A stretch of 64,000 bases of DNA from the NCBI GenBank assembly GCA_949752735.1, contig OX457039.1:21560830-21624829 (forward strand). The letters are read 5' to 3'. Under the pieces are notes generated by a model, which was not told where the DNA came from, searched no databases, and worked only from the letters and a program-made list of their open reading frames with translations. Below, piece after piece: positions 1 through 12,020 of this stretch; position 1 is the first letter of the stretch, and each line of letters opens with the position of its first letter. Source of the stretch: Lumbricus terrestris. Lineage: Eukaryota; Annelida; Clitellata; Crassiclitellata; Lumbricidae. Both the position numbers and the translations under genes were made by a program.

Positions 1-742
1 TTGAAACTTCCGAAATAAAACCCAACATCGTTTCGCCAATCATCCGGTTTATCTTCGTCGAGGATTCGAGGTCAGTGTTGCCACTGAGGTTTCAGAAATA
101 AACCCAGATTTCTTTCTGAAAAACCCAGATTATTTATATGAGCGATTTTAGACCATTTTGTTCAAATTAAGTTCGATTTTCGCTTGTTCGTATGATGGTT
201 AACAAAATATTCGTCAAATGAGTCGAATCAAATATAGTTGCAACTTTTAACTTTCGAAAAAATGTCAAAGTGTGCGGCCACATATTTTTAATACATCAAA
301 ACTCCAACGTTTTAAACCACCTATAGATCCTATAAGAACATCAATTTTAATAGGCCTATACCCACTTTTGACGATTATAGTTTAGTAATTATATTATAAT
401 TAAATTTTAACTTGTGATTTTAATTTGCACGCTTTTATTACCTATTAATTTATTACTTTGATGTTTTATAATGATGTTCTGTGCCCCATTGTGCGTTTGT
501 TAGTGGTGTAATAAAGAAAATACGTATAATACTTACTTACACAGTTAATTAATAGGCTATACTGTGTTGACCTATATCACAGTATAAAAGTATCAAGTTA
601 TTTATACTCTGCCTATATTGAGATGTTGAAACGTCTTATTTCTGCTCCGAGCTAATAATAATATTCTCTTTAGGCCTATATTCAACAATCGGTTGACAGA
701 TCGCAACCGGCTGCAGTGTACAATTATATATGCAGTTTAAAC
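1..742. other. non-coding AT-rich sequence
   Basis: I see no gene here. The sequence is AT-rich and contains TAGGCCTA-type words. The phrase 'aaacccagatt' near 120 recurs near 3590-3660, so 1-3670 may be an old repeat unit opened by later insertions. No open frame, splice pattern or RNA gene is supported. Confidence 0.5.
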
Positions 743-951
743 CAGGGCTGTTTTTGAAGAAATTTTTAGAACTGCGCACAGCCCCTTATTTCCCTTCCTA
801 TCATCAATGGCAAATTACTTCCAATCGGATGACAATGACCTTTTTTGCTAGTTTTAACTGCACAGAACTTGTGACAGAAGTGCTTCTACAGCTGCACAAA
901 TCCATTTAGAACTGCACGTTTTGTGTACAACTGCACGTTAAAAACGCCCTG
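743..951. mobile_element. hAT-like MITE, family A (209 bp)
   Basis: The ends are inverted: CAGGGCTGTTTTTGAAG at the left and ...AAAAACGCCCTG at the right. A perfect 8-bp duplication GTTTAAAC flanks it (735-742 and 952-959). The interior repeats 'ctgcacg/tgcagtt' words. An 8-bp TSD and CAGGG ends are typical of hAT. It has no coding capacity, so it would depend on a transposase made elsewhere. A diverged relative lies at 33488-33692. Confidence 0.85.
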
Positions 952-1096
952 GTTTAAACAATTCACAAGAACGGAGGTCACAGAATAGGCCTACACAAGT
1001 CTTAACTATACCAGCTAGTGGCGGATGCCGCGCATCCAGAACGTTTCGAAGAGGGCCCCATTGAGATGCATGATATATATAATATACACGCTAGAG

Positions 1097-2391
1097 CAGT
1101 GATTTTCAACCGGGGTTCCGCGGAACCCAAGGGTTCCGCGGGCGTCGGCCAGGGGTTCCGCGGCAGTTTGGTAGAAATGTTAGTGCACCGACTGAAATCC
1201 TAAAAGTATCAGCAATGAGTAGATTCTTTCCCAGCCTTCAATCATTCTTGCTTAAAAAACATTATTACGTGAATGCATTGTTGTTTTCTATAGCCTAATT
1301 ATGTCGTTCAATACCTGTTTTTCGGGAGGCACATATGCATCAAATGGGCATCTATAGGCCCTATAGGCTTAGGCCCTATGGATTGCCTACTTTTCCAACT
1401 GTCCAGTCGAAAAAGTCATTTTTATCATTGGTTCTAAACTATTTGGACGCTCGAGATATGTTCTGACTAAACAGAATGTGGTCGATGAGCACTCTGCCAA
1501 CGACTTGTTTGGAAAGTTCCTTAGTATTCCTCTTTTGATCAGTTAATTTTGAAGAGCAAGTGGTTAAATTTCCCCTACAGAGGTAGCGATTGGCTTATTC
1601 AATTTTTTACAAATGTAAAGGCTGAGCCTTAAGCATAATTGTATTTACATGTATCTGTAGTATCTTTAACCGACAAGCCTAGGCCCCATACTCGCCATTT
1701 GGTTCTCGGAAAATCACATTAGATGTGTGAAATAAGAATCATAGACCTATGTGCGATTATTGTGACAGAAGCACTTTTTCAGGTGCAGGGATAACTAGCA
1801 AACGAAGCTGACACTCCCCAAATAAGTTAAAGCCACATCGGCCTCACTATAGAATCGTGTCACGCCCAACACTCATGACGGCTAAGGCCTCAAAAGATTC
1901 TTTTATGTTGAAGATACACCATTGTATGCCTACGTGTTCGTGTCTCTCGATGCGTCCAATATTATTCACGAATTTCACAGTGCACTTGAAAAAATACTTT
2001 TATACAACAACACTGATCCAGAATAGAAAGTACTTTTATTTTTCAATATATTCTATCCGTCTGTCAGTACAGATGGATGGATAGTTGCTGGCGAAGTAGA
2101 GCAGAAAATTTAATGCAGTTGTTCTCTGACAGTGCTTTGCGCATTGGACCTAACCTACTCTTGTAGAATTATAAAGCACGTTTTTGAAATGTGATATTAT
2201 AGACTGCACCAGAAGTGGAAGTAACGTACGTCTAAATATTACATAATTTCACAAATTACAATAGTTACTGTAGGGCTGTAGGCTATGTAGCCTATTTCTT
2301 GAAATACTGGACGGGTGAAACGCGAAGGGTTCCGCGGGCAAAAACGTGCTTTGGAAAGGTTCCGCCGCTAGAAAAAGGTTGAAAACCACTG
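1097..2391. mobile_element. hAT (Charlie-like) nonautonomous element
   Basis: It starts CAGTGATTTTCAACCGGGG and ends GGTTGAAAACCACTG, resembling the CAGTGGTTCTCAACC ends of Charlie-type hAT elements. The 8-bp duplication CGCTAGAG is perfect (1089-1096 and 2392-2399). Subterminal 'ggttccgcggg' words occur at both ends. At 1295 bp it is longer than a usual MITE, but I find no intact transposase frame inside. It is probably an internally decayed deletion derivative. It is inserted at the edge of the hairpin element at 2394-2813. Confidence 0.85.
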
Positions 2392-2393
2392 CG

Positions 2394-2813
2394 CTAGAGA
2401 GAGTATGACGTATCTGCCCTGCAATAAAATTTGAAGTCAAAAATTTAGCCTACAACGCCCGTTACGTAACGACCAATCATAGGCGATTTCTTATACCGAC
2501 CAATCACACACAGTCTTACAGCATCGATTTGAAAAATAAATTAAATGCATTTTTAATAATAAAACGAAAATGTCGATGCTCGCTTGTTAATTTTGCAGTT
2601 TCTTGCAATATTGACAAGTAAACATCGACAAGTTCGTCTTATTATAAAAATGCTGGCACTAGTTTAGTTATTTTTCCAGATCGATGCTGTAAGACTGTGA
2701 TTGGTCAGTATGAGAATCGCCTATGATTGGTCGGCACAACTTTAGACAGATATGATGTGATTGGTCGGCACGACTTTCGTCGACTTCAATATAGAGACTG
2801 GGTACTCTCTCTA
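2394..2813. mobile_element. foldback MITE rich in CCAAT boxes
   Basis: CTAGAGAGAGTA at 2394 is the inverse of TACTCTCTCTAG ending at 2813. Inside, 2467-2528 and 2678-2737 are imperfect inverse copies of each other, each with CCAATCA/TGATTGG words and 'acagcatcgat'. The DNA could fold into one long hairpin. The host-side flanks next to each terminus (TATACAC / GTGATATA) are also inverted, so the true ends and the TSD are uncertain. No coding capacity is visible. Confidence 0.6.
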
Positions 2814-4856
2814 GTGATATATTTATTATAGGCTATAATACACCTCTATGGAGGGCCCCCAGAATTTTCGGTCTTGGGCAAGGATCAATTTTATCTGTAG
2901 CCTATTCGCCGGAAAATCTGATGACCTTTTTTTAGTCATTTGTCCGATTCTCAAGAAAAATATACCATTTATAATTAGCCTATCCTCCAAAAAGTTGACG
3001 ACTTTTTTAGCCATCATAGACTAGGCTACTTTTGTAAAGGTCTGTCAAACTGATGGGGTCCACGTCCACTTTCCGCGCCAGAATGGCTGGTGAAAAATAA
3101 AGAATTTTCTAAATGGGGGGCATGGCCGGATTCGCCCTTTGGATCTGCCTCTGATACCAACTGAGCAGACAGCCTGCAATACATGCATATGGCGCTAATA
3201 GCAGCCTAGCCTATAGGCCTACAAAGCAAATCCGCCCAACGGAGACTCGAACTCGCTATACCTCTCGCGCTCTACTCGGGTGTGTTAATTATCCACTACG
3301 TACTCTACCGGACCCCGGACCCTAGGTCCCGACTATAGATTCTTCTGCGTCACCGGGTTGTAAGCTATTCGTGAATTGACAATGTGAGCTCTTGATTCTG
3401 GAGTTTTAAATTAAAATTAGCGGAACAAAAATTATGAAGCCTAACACAGCAGTTTACGTTGAATTTCACTATAAACAAAGATATTACAGTTTTACCAAAG
3501 ACCTTGTAACTTAAAGGTCTTTGGTTTTACTGGTAAAACTAGAATATTCATGCGCTCTTAATACAAATGGTCACAAGTAGGCTAACTAAAATAAACCCAG
3601 ATTTTTCTCGAAAAAAACAGACGAAGATAAAAACCAGATCTAGTGGAAAAACCCAACTGTGGCGTCACTGATCGAGGTAATAATAATAATATTTTCTTTA
3701 ATGCAAGACGCACTGCACTTTACATTTACAAGTTATGCAGTAATCTTAATTAAACTTAACTACTAACAGAACAGACAGCTTGGCAATTACACGGCAGCCT
3801 ATAAAGCATGTCCGCCCAACGGGGGCTCGAACTTGCTACCTCTCGCACTCTACGCCAGCGTGTTATCCATTGCGCTGCCGCCCCGCCCCCATTGAACGCC
3901 CATTCTATCATGCATCTCACCTACGGGCATTGGTCCCTCGGTTGTTGATGATGATGATCTCAACGGTTCTGCGTTTACAAATAAGTTGGATCGCCAATGC
4001 ACTACAGCACCTCTGGCGGTCAGAATATATCAGGTCTTGAATAAATAAGAAATACGTAGCTTCTGACAAAAAATCATATTCTATTTATGAAAAAATTGAC
4101 GAAAATTTATGGTTCCATTTAAGAACCACCGGAAACTTGTGTACCACTGTTAAAACTCGATAGAAATCTCGTGCAAGTAGTTGAAGTCTCATGCACTCTC
4201 CAGCGGATATACCACATTTTCACAAGTTTCCATTCATGTCTGTATATTTCTTGAGGAAAGTTTGTAATTCTGTCACGATCTGAAAGTTTGTGTATTTAGT
4301 TGTTTTTCTTGCTGTTTCTTTGATATTCAGTCTGTTTATTATCGTGTTTAAAGTGTTGTTACGATGTACTGAACTTCCAAATCTGAATTTAGTGTTATAG
4401 GACTTATAGACTAACGCCCAGACACGCGACGGTCGATTGATCATTATCCTTAAATTGCACAAACTTGAGTTCAAAACAAAGCGCCGGTAGCTGCAAAGCG
4501 GACGTCTTAAATAAGGTAATCTATCGCCTTAGCGTTATGCTGAACTATTCGCCGTTACATGATTTATAGCGTTTGGGAGCACACTGGTTGGATTGACCCG
4601 GGTAAAGATAGCAACGTGAAAACAGTTGCATTCCGTAAATACGATTCCGTTTCCGCGCCTTTCCGTAATACATAGAAACGTTTATTTATTGTCTTCTAAC
4701 AGTTAAAAATAAATAAAAATACTTTAAATGTTGCACCTTTTGACTTGACTAGCACAGGCCTACAAGTAAAACTCCAAGCTCCCTTCTCTATTATAGGCCT
4801 GAAACACCAAAGTCTAAAGGTAAGTAGCGCTAGTAGGCTTACCTGTATAGAAAATA
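2814..4856. other. non-coding region with two tRNA-like SINE fragments
   Basis: There is no convincing gene. Two minus-strand tRNA-like pieces lie at about 3228-3300 and 3800-3890. Each reads GCGCAATGGATAACRCG-like followed by a GTTCGAGCCCC-like B box when reversed, resembling the head of a tRNA-Arg-type SINE. The stems are imperfect, so these are not functional tRNAs. The stretch 2860-3130 shares 'gatgacctttttttagtcattt' with MITE interiors at 12180 and 61440. Confidence 0.5.
3795..3895 (-). repeat. tRNA-derived SINE head fragment
   Basis: On the minus strand the run GGCAGCGCAATGGATAACA looks like a tRNA D-arm/A box. It is followed about 40 bases later by AGTTCGAGCCCCC, a B-box-like TpsiC arm. 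Acceptor pairing and a clean anticodon stem are absent. A similar piece is at 3228-3300 and a weaker one at about 39020-39095. Confidence 0.5.
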
Positions 4857-5477
4857 GCCTAAAATAGGTAAAATACAGGCCATTGTCTTCAAATCCATAT
4901 ACCTAAGCCCTCCGCCCCACACACTTCCACCTGAGTGTTTGTCTTAATTACTCTCTGTCTATGTCTCTGTCTATGTTATTGGCCTGCAAGACGAAACTTG
5001 GAAAATAATTAATATCTTTACCTGTTTAGAAAATAGCCCTAAAACTGGTCAAATACAGGCCGTTTTCTTCATATCTATGCACCTAAGGTCTACCCCACCC
5101 ACTTCCACCTGTGTGTTTGTCTTAATTACTCTCTGTGTATAAATGTAAACACTTTGCTTTCTTTCCAACTTTCGTCTTGCAGGCCAATAACAGAGACAGA
5201 GACATAGACAGAGAGTAATTAAGACAAACACACAGGTGGAAGTGGGTGGGGTAGACCTTAGGTGCATAGATATGAAGAAAACGGCCTGTATTTGACCAGT
5301 TTTAGGGCTATTTTCTAAACAGGTAAACATATTAATTATTTTCCAAATTTCGTCTTGCAGGCCAATAACAGACACATAGACAGAGAGTAATTAAGACAAA
5401 CACACAGGTGGAAGTGGATGGTGTAGGCCTTAGGTAAATGGATATTAAGACAATGGCCTGTATGTGGCCTGTTTTAG
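4857..5477. repeat. 621-bp near-palindrome with tandem subunits
   Basis: The left arm (4857-5145) and right arm (about 5152-5477) are inverse copies around a short spacer near 5148. Each arm holds nearly two copies of a roughly 180-200 bp unit with the words CTTGCAGGCCAATAACAG, AGTAATTAAGACAAACAC and AGGTGGAAGTGG. Open frames on this stretch follow the repeat and are not genes. It could be a foldback transposon or a head-to-head duplication of a satellite unit. Confidence 0.75.
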
Positions 5478-5782
5478 GATTATTTGCAAGGCAGATGGGC
5501 ATTGTATTTCCATTCCGACTTTGGCGTTTCGTATCCGTATGTAGAAGATTTTGTTTAAATTTGATTCAAACGTTGGCCTAAAATATTTAAATTAATTTTG
5601 GTTGATGTTAGTAGTGCTGGGGAGTGATCTGTATAGATAAAATTTACATTGCATTGTAAATAAAATAAGAAATAGCCATTATTTATTCGTGTTTTCCGTG
5701 TTTTCGTCTTTCTCTTTCCCACTTTACCCAGGTGTTGGATTGACTAACAGAATTCTTTCCAAATAGAAGTTGTATTGATTAA

Positions 5783-5970
5783 ACCGTAGTTTAGGTTGTT
5801 AAATTATTTTAGCATTTTCATAGGTTGTTAAATTTATATACAAATGAAGGTCACTTTCAGAAACAGGAAATATTTATTAATAACTTAATACGCTCAGTAT
5901 GGATAGTTCTATTTCAGCCTTAAAATAGCCTCGGAAAATGCTAAAACAATTTAACAATCTAAACTACGGT
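5783..5970. mobile_element. MITE with TTAA target duplication
   Basis: ACCGTAGTTTAGGTTGTTAA at the left mirrors TTTAACAATCTAAACTACGGT at the right, and TTAA flanks both sides (5779-5782, 5971-5974). A TTAA duplication is characteristic of piggyBac and Kolobok elements. At 188 bp it has no coding capacity. It splits a run of degenerate 'ggattgatgaa' minisatellite. Confidence 0.7.
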
Positions 5971-5989
5971 TTAACCGTTGTATTTATGG

Positions 5990-6190
5990 AAACAATTTTT
6001 AAATGAAAAAATGGGATCGATGACAAGATTCTTGTTGAAATTGTAGCTGGATTGAATATAAACAAGATGGATTGAGAAAAAAATAGCTGTCGCTCATATA
6101 GAAGCTGGATTGATGAAACGAATTCTTGCCTAAATGGAAGCTGACTTGATTAATAGAATTCATGCCAAAGAAGAAGTCGGATTGATGAAA
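5990..6190. repeat. degenerate 'agctggattgatg' minisatellite
   Basis: Words such as gaagctggattgatgaa and agaattcttgcc recur at irregular spacing. They match the interior of the Mutator-like element at 13462-14547, so this may be a remnant of the same family. Confidence 0.5.
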
Positions 6191-8629
6191 AATTTATACT
6201 GTGTTAATAATATAGAATGCTACAGTGATAGAATTCAGGGGTGGCGCTGCGCCAGGGCATGGCAGGGCAAATGCCCTGGTAAAAACCTTTGCCCTGGTAA
6301 ATGATTGTGGCGCCCCAGGCACCTACCTGCTTTGCCAGGCACCTACCTAAAGCCAGTAATTAGATCATGTGCATGTATAATATGCATTTCTTGCGTTAAT
6401 GCACGATGGTCACAGCTTCAAGTATAAATGGCAGAGTGGTTTGTCTAGCTGCTCTAGCATTTGCCAGATTGTTTGCAGTTAGTAACAAATTGCTTATAAT
6501 GCAGCTTTCACTTGGCATGTTGAACGCCTAGTACGAGATAACTCGCACAGTAAGATCCAATTCATGCTTGGTTCGCCGAACCAAGCATGAGTTGGATCTT
6601 GTGTGATGGTTATCAAAATTCAATGCTCAGACAATGTAGTCATTAAAGGTGTCAAAGGCAGGTTTTAATAAAACAATTTATGTAAATGCTCTAATTTTTT
6701 TGTAATGCTGTCAACTGTCATTACTACGGTGGCAAAGAATTGTTCTGAAGCAGCACTTTGGAGATAAAGTTTCTGTGTTGTTGTCAGGCAATTGCAGTGG
6801 TTCTAACACAGACCCAGTGTCTTCTGAACCACTTAAAACCCATGTTATATTATATTATATATTATATTAATGTACGGGAGAAATATTACTACATGCCCAT
6901 GTGATAGTTCAATGATGTAGATGGATATATCATAATGAGGTAAAAGGATAATATTTAATATTCTTTAATGGACCAATTGCATTTGCATGTTGGTGTACAG
7001 TCAGTCATGGTAATAAACATACATAATCCATTGAATTGATCTTGAAAGTGATCAAGACAGTCAAATATTCAAAAGCATGCTATCGAAAATCTTATATATC
7101 CTAATGATGAAAGTTTTCCTCATTATGCCATCTCTGGGAGGGATTATCCAGTTATGAAACTATGGGCGCAGGTGGTAGAAGGTATTTTATCTGGTGGGAG
7201 CAAGTCATTCAGTACATGGTGCCATCCACCAGGATAGCAACAAGGCAAAAAATGGTGTGTTTCCTGTCACGGAGGTTTAAAAAATTGGGTAGGTCGGTAG
7301 GAAAATATTTTTATTTTGGTAAAATATTTTTATACAGTGACTACCCAAGAAATTAAGCCACTGCACAAAGGTACATGCTGCAACAAAGTACATGTTCTAA
7401 GCATGTATAAACTGCTGTTTGCAGAATTGTCTGTACCTACAAACTGCATTAGAAAACAATGTTATTAATATCATCTTGTTGACATCTTTTCTGGCAAGGT
7501 GGATTGGGAAGAGAAGGAGAAGATGAGTGGGAATTGAACATTACCTCTGGGGTCGTTGAAGACTGGCAAAGCCAGTGAGTATTTGCCACTTTTGTTCCCC
7601 AGTCACTGTTAGAGGTGGCTCAAGTGGCACTGCAAGGGACCATTATATATATTATGCTTAAATAATAAATATATAAGTGTGTTTATATATATATGTGTAT
7701 ATATGTGTATGTGTTTGTGCTTATAAACACAGGAATATTTGTAGGACACACGCTGAGGTAAGACCCTCGATGTAGGCCTAGCTAATGGGCATCTATAGAG
7801 GTACCCAGACAGGTGCACCTAGTTTAGACGGCCTAGCTACAAGGTTCTTTGTGTGGATGGATCTTGGCCTAGCTATATGTAGCAGCGGTCAGGGGTGTCA
7901 GGTAAACTTGAAGCATCGCTGATTGGCAGGCGATTCTCCGTAGCCACCCATTGTTTACAAAGAGAAGATCTTGGCTGAAGAAACCTTGACTTAAAATCTA
8001 TTACTTTCCCCCACCCCACTACTGCCTGCCTTGTCAAAGTGACGTCGGAAACTATCTTCTTCTTCTTCATGTTCTCTGCCCCACGACAGTTTTGAGCTTC
8101 CGATGGCACCACTTCTCCCGATGTTGAGCCTCCTCTTTCAGTTTCCCATAATCTTCAGCCAACATCCAGTCCAATAGCTTCTGTCTTTGTCTTCCTCTTT
8201 TTTCGTTTTCCCTCCGTTCTTCCTTCAATGATCACTTTCAGAAGGGATTCTCCTCTTTGGAAAACTATAGATTGCTCTAATTAACGGACCCTTATATACC
8301 TTGAAAGACAGTTGTTTACCAACTGTCGTCTGCCTTAGTGAATGCTATAACTACAATTACCCAATTCAAAATCTCCTACACCGAATCTCAAAATTATTTG
8401 AGTCCAGCAATTTCAGTGGGTCGGTCGGGTTACCGGAAATTTATTTTTGGAGTAAGAAGATTGGAATCTGCCTTAGCGCAAAGCTGTTCAAAATGGAGGG
8501 ATTGGTAGGGGGGAAATGCAATTGAGTAAGGCGGTGCATGATTGACTGGAGTTGGAGTTGGTCCCAGTCGACCTGACCAATAAAGCACCACCAAGCTGGA
8601 TAAGCATATTATATATATATATATATATA
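6191..8629. other. non-coding repeat-rich stretch
   Basis: I see no supported gene. An element edge beginning CAGGGGTGGCGCTGCGCCAG at 6235 matches inversely the sequence near 21250-21345, both with 'tgccctggtaaaa' words. There is a short inverted repeat at about 6547-6604 (AGATCCAATTCATGCTTGGTTCG and its inverse), and TA/TG microsatellites at 7677-7725 and 8608-8629. Confidence 0.5.
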
Positions 8630-9635
8630 TTAGGGCTGCTGTTCGATTAAAAAATTTAATCGAAATTAATCGCACGATTAATTTGTTTAATCACAATTAA
8701 CTGCAAATTAATCGCAACACATTTTCTTCATGTATATTCATCTTAATATTTTTCTAAGGACCCTGAAGCATAAAATGAATAAATTCATACTTCTAAAAAA
8801 TTTCAATGACCTTTGGCTTAGGCCCATTGAATTTCTGTGTGCTGTTTATTGAACAGTTTTGTATAATGTTCAGACAGAATTGAAACACTGTTCAAATCTG
8901 TCAGCTGCTCAAAATCCGATAATTATTTTAGTTTGGGCCACCTTTAAAACGTTATAGGCCTAAATGTGAAAATTAGAGAACCATTTTTCTGACTGTCAAA
9001 ATTAATTATTTATGCAGCCAATTATTTAGGCAGACTAGTTTATTCACTTTGGTCGGTTCAATGGATACTCTTTTTAAATAACAATAGTAAGCCTCCTATT
9101 GAACATCTTCAACTTGGTCAGAATTTTTCACAAGGGGCTGCAGCTCTTGCCAAACCTAGTCTCTTTTGTCCTTCTGTGAGCTGGACCCCAAGGATTCTAT
9201 ATTAGAATAAATATATTAGTATTAAATATATTAGTATAAAGAGTCCTTGACTGGACCCATTGGTCTTGCCATCTCCTGGAGTTCAACCAATGTAGTCTGA
9301 TGGGGATGTGGTGCCAAAACGACTTTGGTGAGCGCTGCAATGCGACCAATGTCTACAACTCATCGTTAGCGCCAAATGCGTGTTTTGGTTTGCATGCAGG
9401 CGATACTTATTGCTACGCTAATAGGTTTACTCAAATTCTTTCATGGAATATTTGCAAAGAATGTATCATTAGTTTTAAGCATGGGCTTTCAGTTTAAAAC
9501 GATTTTTTATACCTGTGATTCCATTATAATCAGATCTAATTAATGCGCACGATTAATGCGTTAAAATTTTTAATCGTAAATTTTTTTAATGCAGTAATCG
9601 CACGCGTTAATCACGATTAATCAACAGCCCTGTTT
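8630..9635. mobile_element. terminal-inverted-repeat element with TTAATCG motifs
   Basis: The left end TAGGGCTGCTGTTCGATTAA and right end TTAATCAACAGCCCTG are inverted. Both ends carry many TTAATCG/CGATTAA words. The flanks are (TA)n, so the TSD cannot be read. About 1 kb, with no coding frame that I believe. It is probably a nonautonomous hAT-type element. Confidence 0.55.
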
Positions 9636-10042
9636 TATATATATATTATATATATATATGGTACATCCTGGTCATTACTGTTGACCTCAGCACAGCATGT
9701 AAGGTGAAGACCATGCAAGCCGTAAGCAACTAGAGTGCATATGGCGTAGAGGCATTTGTCATGCCCGACAGCATACATGTATGTATGTATGAGCACTTGT
9801 TAGGGGCCATCCATATATCACGTATGCAAGAAATCGTATTTTCGACCCCCCCTTCCCCTGTACACACCCATACTTTTGTTGACCCTTATGCGTACGTAAG
9901 TAAGCTTCTCTCCCCCCTTACAAAGGCTGTTCAGCTAAAGTCATCTATGAAACATGTACTTTCCCGTAGGCTACTATTTATTACCTGCTATCATTTTACT
10001 TACTTATGTATTTGTAAGTTGTTGCTTTTTTGTGATGAACAG

Positions 10043-10060
10043 TTTCCTGCAAATCCAGAA
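10043..10060 (+). other. putative 3' splice acceptor and 5' leader of the L1-ORF1-like gene
   Basis: The tract TTGTTGCTTTTTTGTGATGAACAG ends at 10042 and looks like a polypyrimidine tract plus AG acceptor. An exon would then begin at 10043, 18 bases before the first well-supported ATG. The frame is open further upstream (to 9761), but that part is low-complexity and reads like intron. Confidence 0.4.
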
Positions 10061-11356
10061 ATGGCGATGCAATCATCCTTACAATGTAATTATCAAGAGC
10101 GTGCCTCAACTGAGGAAAATGATGAAGCATTTGTCGATTCAAGTAACATTGAGTTTGAAGCAAATATACCTACAACGTGTGAGCAAAAGATGCCAGGATT
10201 TGATGTAGAAGATTCTACAAATAGCATTTGTGTCATCAAATGTGATACAGGTGTTGATGCAGTAAAGACTGTAAATCAGAATTTCTTGCAACATTTTGTT
10301 AACAATTTCAAAGTTTCTACAAACTCACATGAGCATATTACTGTTATGGATGGTGTATTGGACCATGCCGTATGCCATAACTCTGGAGATATGTCGGATT
10401 TATCTAAAGTGGAAATTGAGTTTTTGGAGTCGTTGACCGGTGTCATAAATGAACTGAAGAATTCGGATTTTCAGCTGAAACAGACTACTGATGCTCTGAA
10501 TGCAAAATGCAGTGCTTTAGAAAATACATCAACAGAGTTGGAATGTAGAAATAGGACGTTAGAAAGAGAGCTGGCCATGTTGCAAAGTGAAGGTGATCGT
10601 ACTAAAAGAAAGTTATTGCAAATTGCTTCAGATGTCAATAATTTTGTTTCTACAAATGAATCAAGCCAACCAGAAGTTGCAGCTACCGAAGGAGTCTCTG
10701 AAAAGGAGAGCAATGGAACAAAGGACTCACCAAGTGAGTTAGAGATGACTAAAATTGATATTCAGAAGCTTGGAAATGAGATATCCGGTGTTGCTTCCAT
10801 GTTGACGGATGTTAATGGCAAAGTGACGTGGCTTGAACTGGAATTTCAGAAATTTATGAGACGACACTCACTTGTAATTGAAAACCTTTGTCCAAAAGAA
10901 GACAAATCAGCCTCTGAGATGTTTCTGGTTTTTGTCAACTGTGTGCTGAATGTAACGATAGAAGATGGTGACATTGAAAGTGTTCACGTGATTTCTCAGC
11001 TGACTGGTTCTCCTGAGAAACGTCCTCGCCCGATACTGGTGACATTTGCATGCTACGGAGCACGTTCAAGGGTCTACAAAGCTTGGTTAGCGTTTAGAAG
11101 TTCAAAAGTTCAAGGATCTGGTGCACTATCAGGGGAAAGAGGACAAGGCATCTGCATTCGAGAATATCTTACCGAATTACAGGATAGTTTTTATCATGAA
11201 GCCGTTTGCTTAAGAGACAAGCACTTGATTATTGACTGCTGGACTTTCAAAGGAAAAACATACATTCGCATGCTTGATGGAGAAGTAAAAGAATTTAACA
11301 AAGAACAATGGATTTCAAAGAATGAAAATGTTGCTAGTGGGTGCAACATCATGTGA
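10061..11356 (+). CDS. L1 ORF1p-like coiled-coil RNA-binding protein
   Basis: This is a 431-residue protein counted from the ATG at 10061. The first 110 residues are acidic and low in structure. A coiled coil follows (about residues 117-200, with ECRNRTLERELAMLQSE), and a second helix (about 230-270, SGVASMLTDVNGKVTWLEL). The last 150 residues resemble the RRM plus C-terminal domain of LINE-1 ORF1p (transposase_22 family): a start like LVIENLCP, an acidic IEDGDIESVH, then RPRPILVTFACY and the closing IREYLTEL segment. ORF1p binds RNA as a trimer. No reverse transcriptase follows, the frame is intact while other LINE pieces here are broken, and an acceptor-like site precedes it. A domesticated host gene is therefore possible; an orphaned LINE ORF1 is the alternative. 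Confidence 0.6.
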   Translation: MAMQSSLQCNYQERASTEENDEAFVDSSNIEFEANIPTTCEQKMPGFDVEDSTNSICVIKCDTGVDAVKTVNQNFLQHFVNNFKVSTNSHEHITVMDGVLDHAVCHNSGDMSDLSKVEIEFLESLTGVINELKNSDFQLKQTTDALNAKCSALENTSTELECRNRTLERELAMLQSEGDRTKRKLLQIASDVNNFVSTNESSQPEVAATEGVSEKESNGTKDSPSELEMTKIDIQKLGNEISGVASMLTDVNGKVTWLELEFQKFMRRHSLVIENLCPKEDKSASEMFLVFVNCVLNVTIEDGDIESVHVISQLTGSPEKRPRPILVTFACYGARSRVYKAWLAFRSSKVQGSGALSGERGQGICIREYLTELQDSFYHEAVCLRDKHLIIDCWTFKGKTYIRMLDGEVKEFNKEQWISKNENVASGCNIM

Positions 11357-12012
11357 CACTGCCTTGTCAAGACTTACTTTGCTGCTGTTATTAGTGTAGG
11401 CTGAAGTTCTTTCTTTGTGTATAATCAATTATTTCGTAATGTTGACTTCACTTTGATGTGACTAACAGAAATTGTTTAAGATTTGATTGGTGACTTCAAC
11501 ATTCTAAACTCAACGTGGTCATCTTCAGCAGAACATCTTTTAGACTCTCAGAATATTTGTTCATGATGGAACTTTACGTTGTTGTGGTTTTATTTGGTTA
11601 CAATGCATTTGACCTGCATTCAAATGCATTCTGATGGCATATAATAAATTAAGAATTTGGTGACGAGTACATAAATGATGAAATTATTCATTTGATGAAT
11701 GGTTATATTTTATCAAGCTATCGTCCTTTATGAGTTTTAACAAATCACCTACTGAAGCTTTGGACGTTAATCTAATCTCGTTAATTGCATTTGGCAATGC
11801 ATGGCATTTCCAATCGGATAATAGAAGAACTGGCAATTTGCAAGATCTCTTCCCTTTGTTGATGTCTACATATCCACGAAAGTCTCAATACCCCTCTCAA
11901 TAGAAATAATCTCAAAAGCCCTATGCATGAGTCCACGGAGTCCAGCTAACGAACCTTTTGTCAGCTGGCGATTTCGTGTTAGTGGAACTGTGAAAGTTGA
12001 CTAGCCTCTAGA
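11357..12012 (+). other. putative 3' untranslated region of the L1-ORF1-like gene
   Basis: There are no further open frames. AATAAA at 11643-11648 could be the polyadenylation signal, giving a 3' UTR of about 300 bases. Nothing recognisable lies between there and the MITE at 12021. Confidence 0.4.
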
Positions 12013-12020
12013 GTCTAGAC

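Noticed and set aside
9761..10060. Extending the L1-ORF1-like protein 100 codons upstream to 9761
   Set aside because: The extra part is hydrophobic, low-complexity and intron-like, and a plausible splice acceptor lies at 10042.
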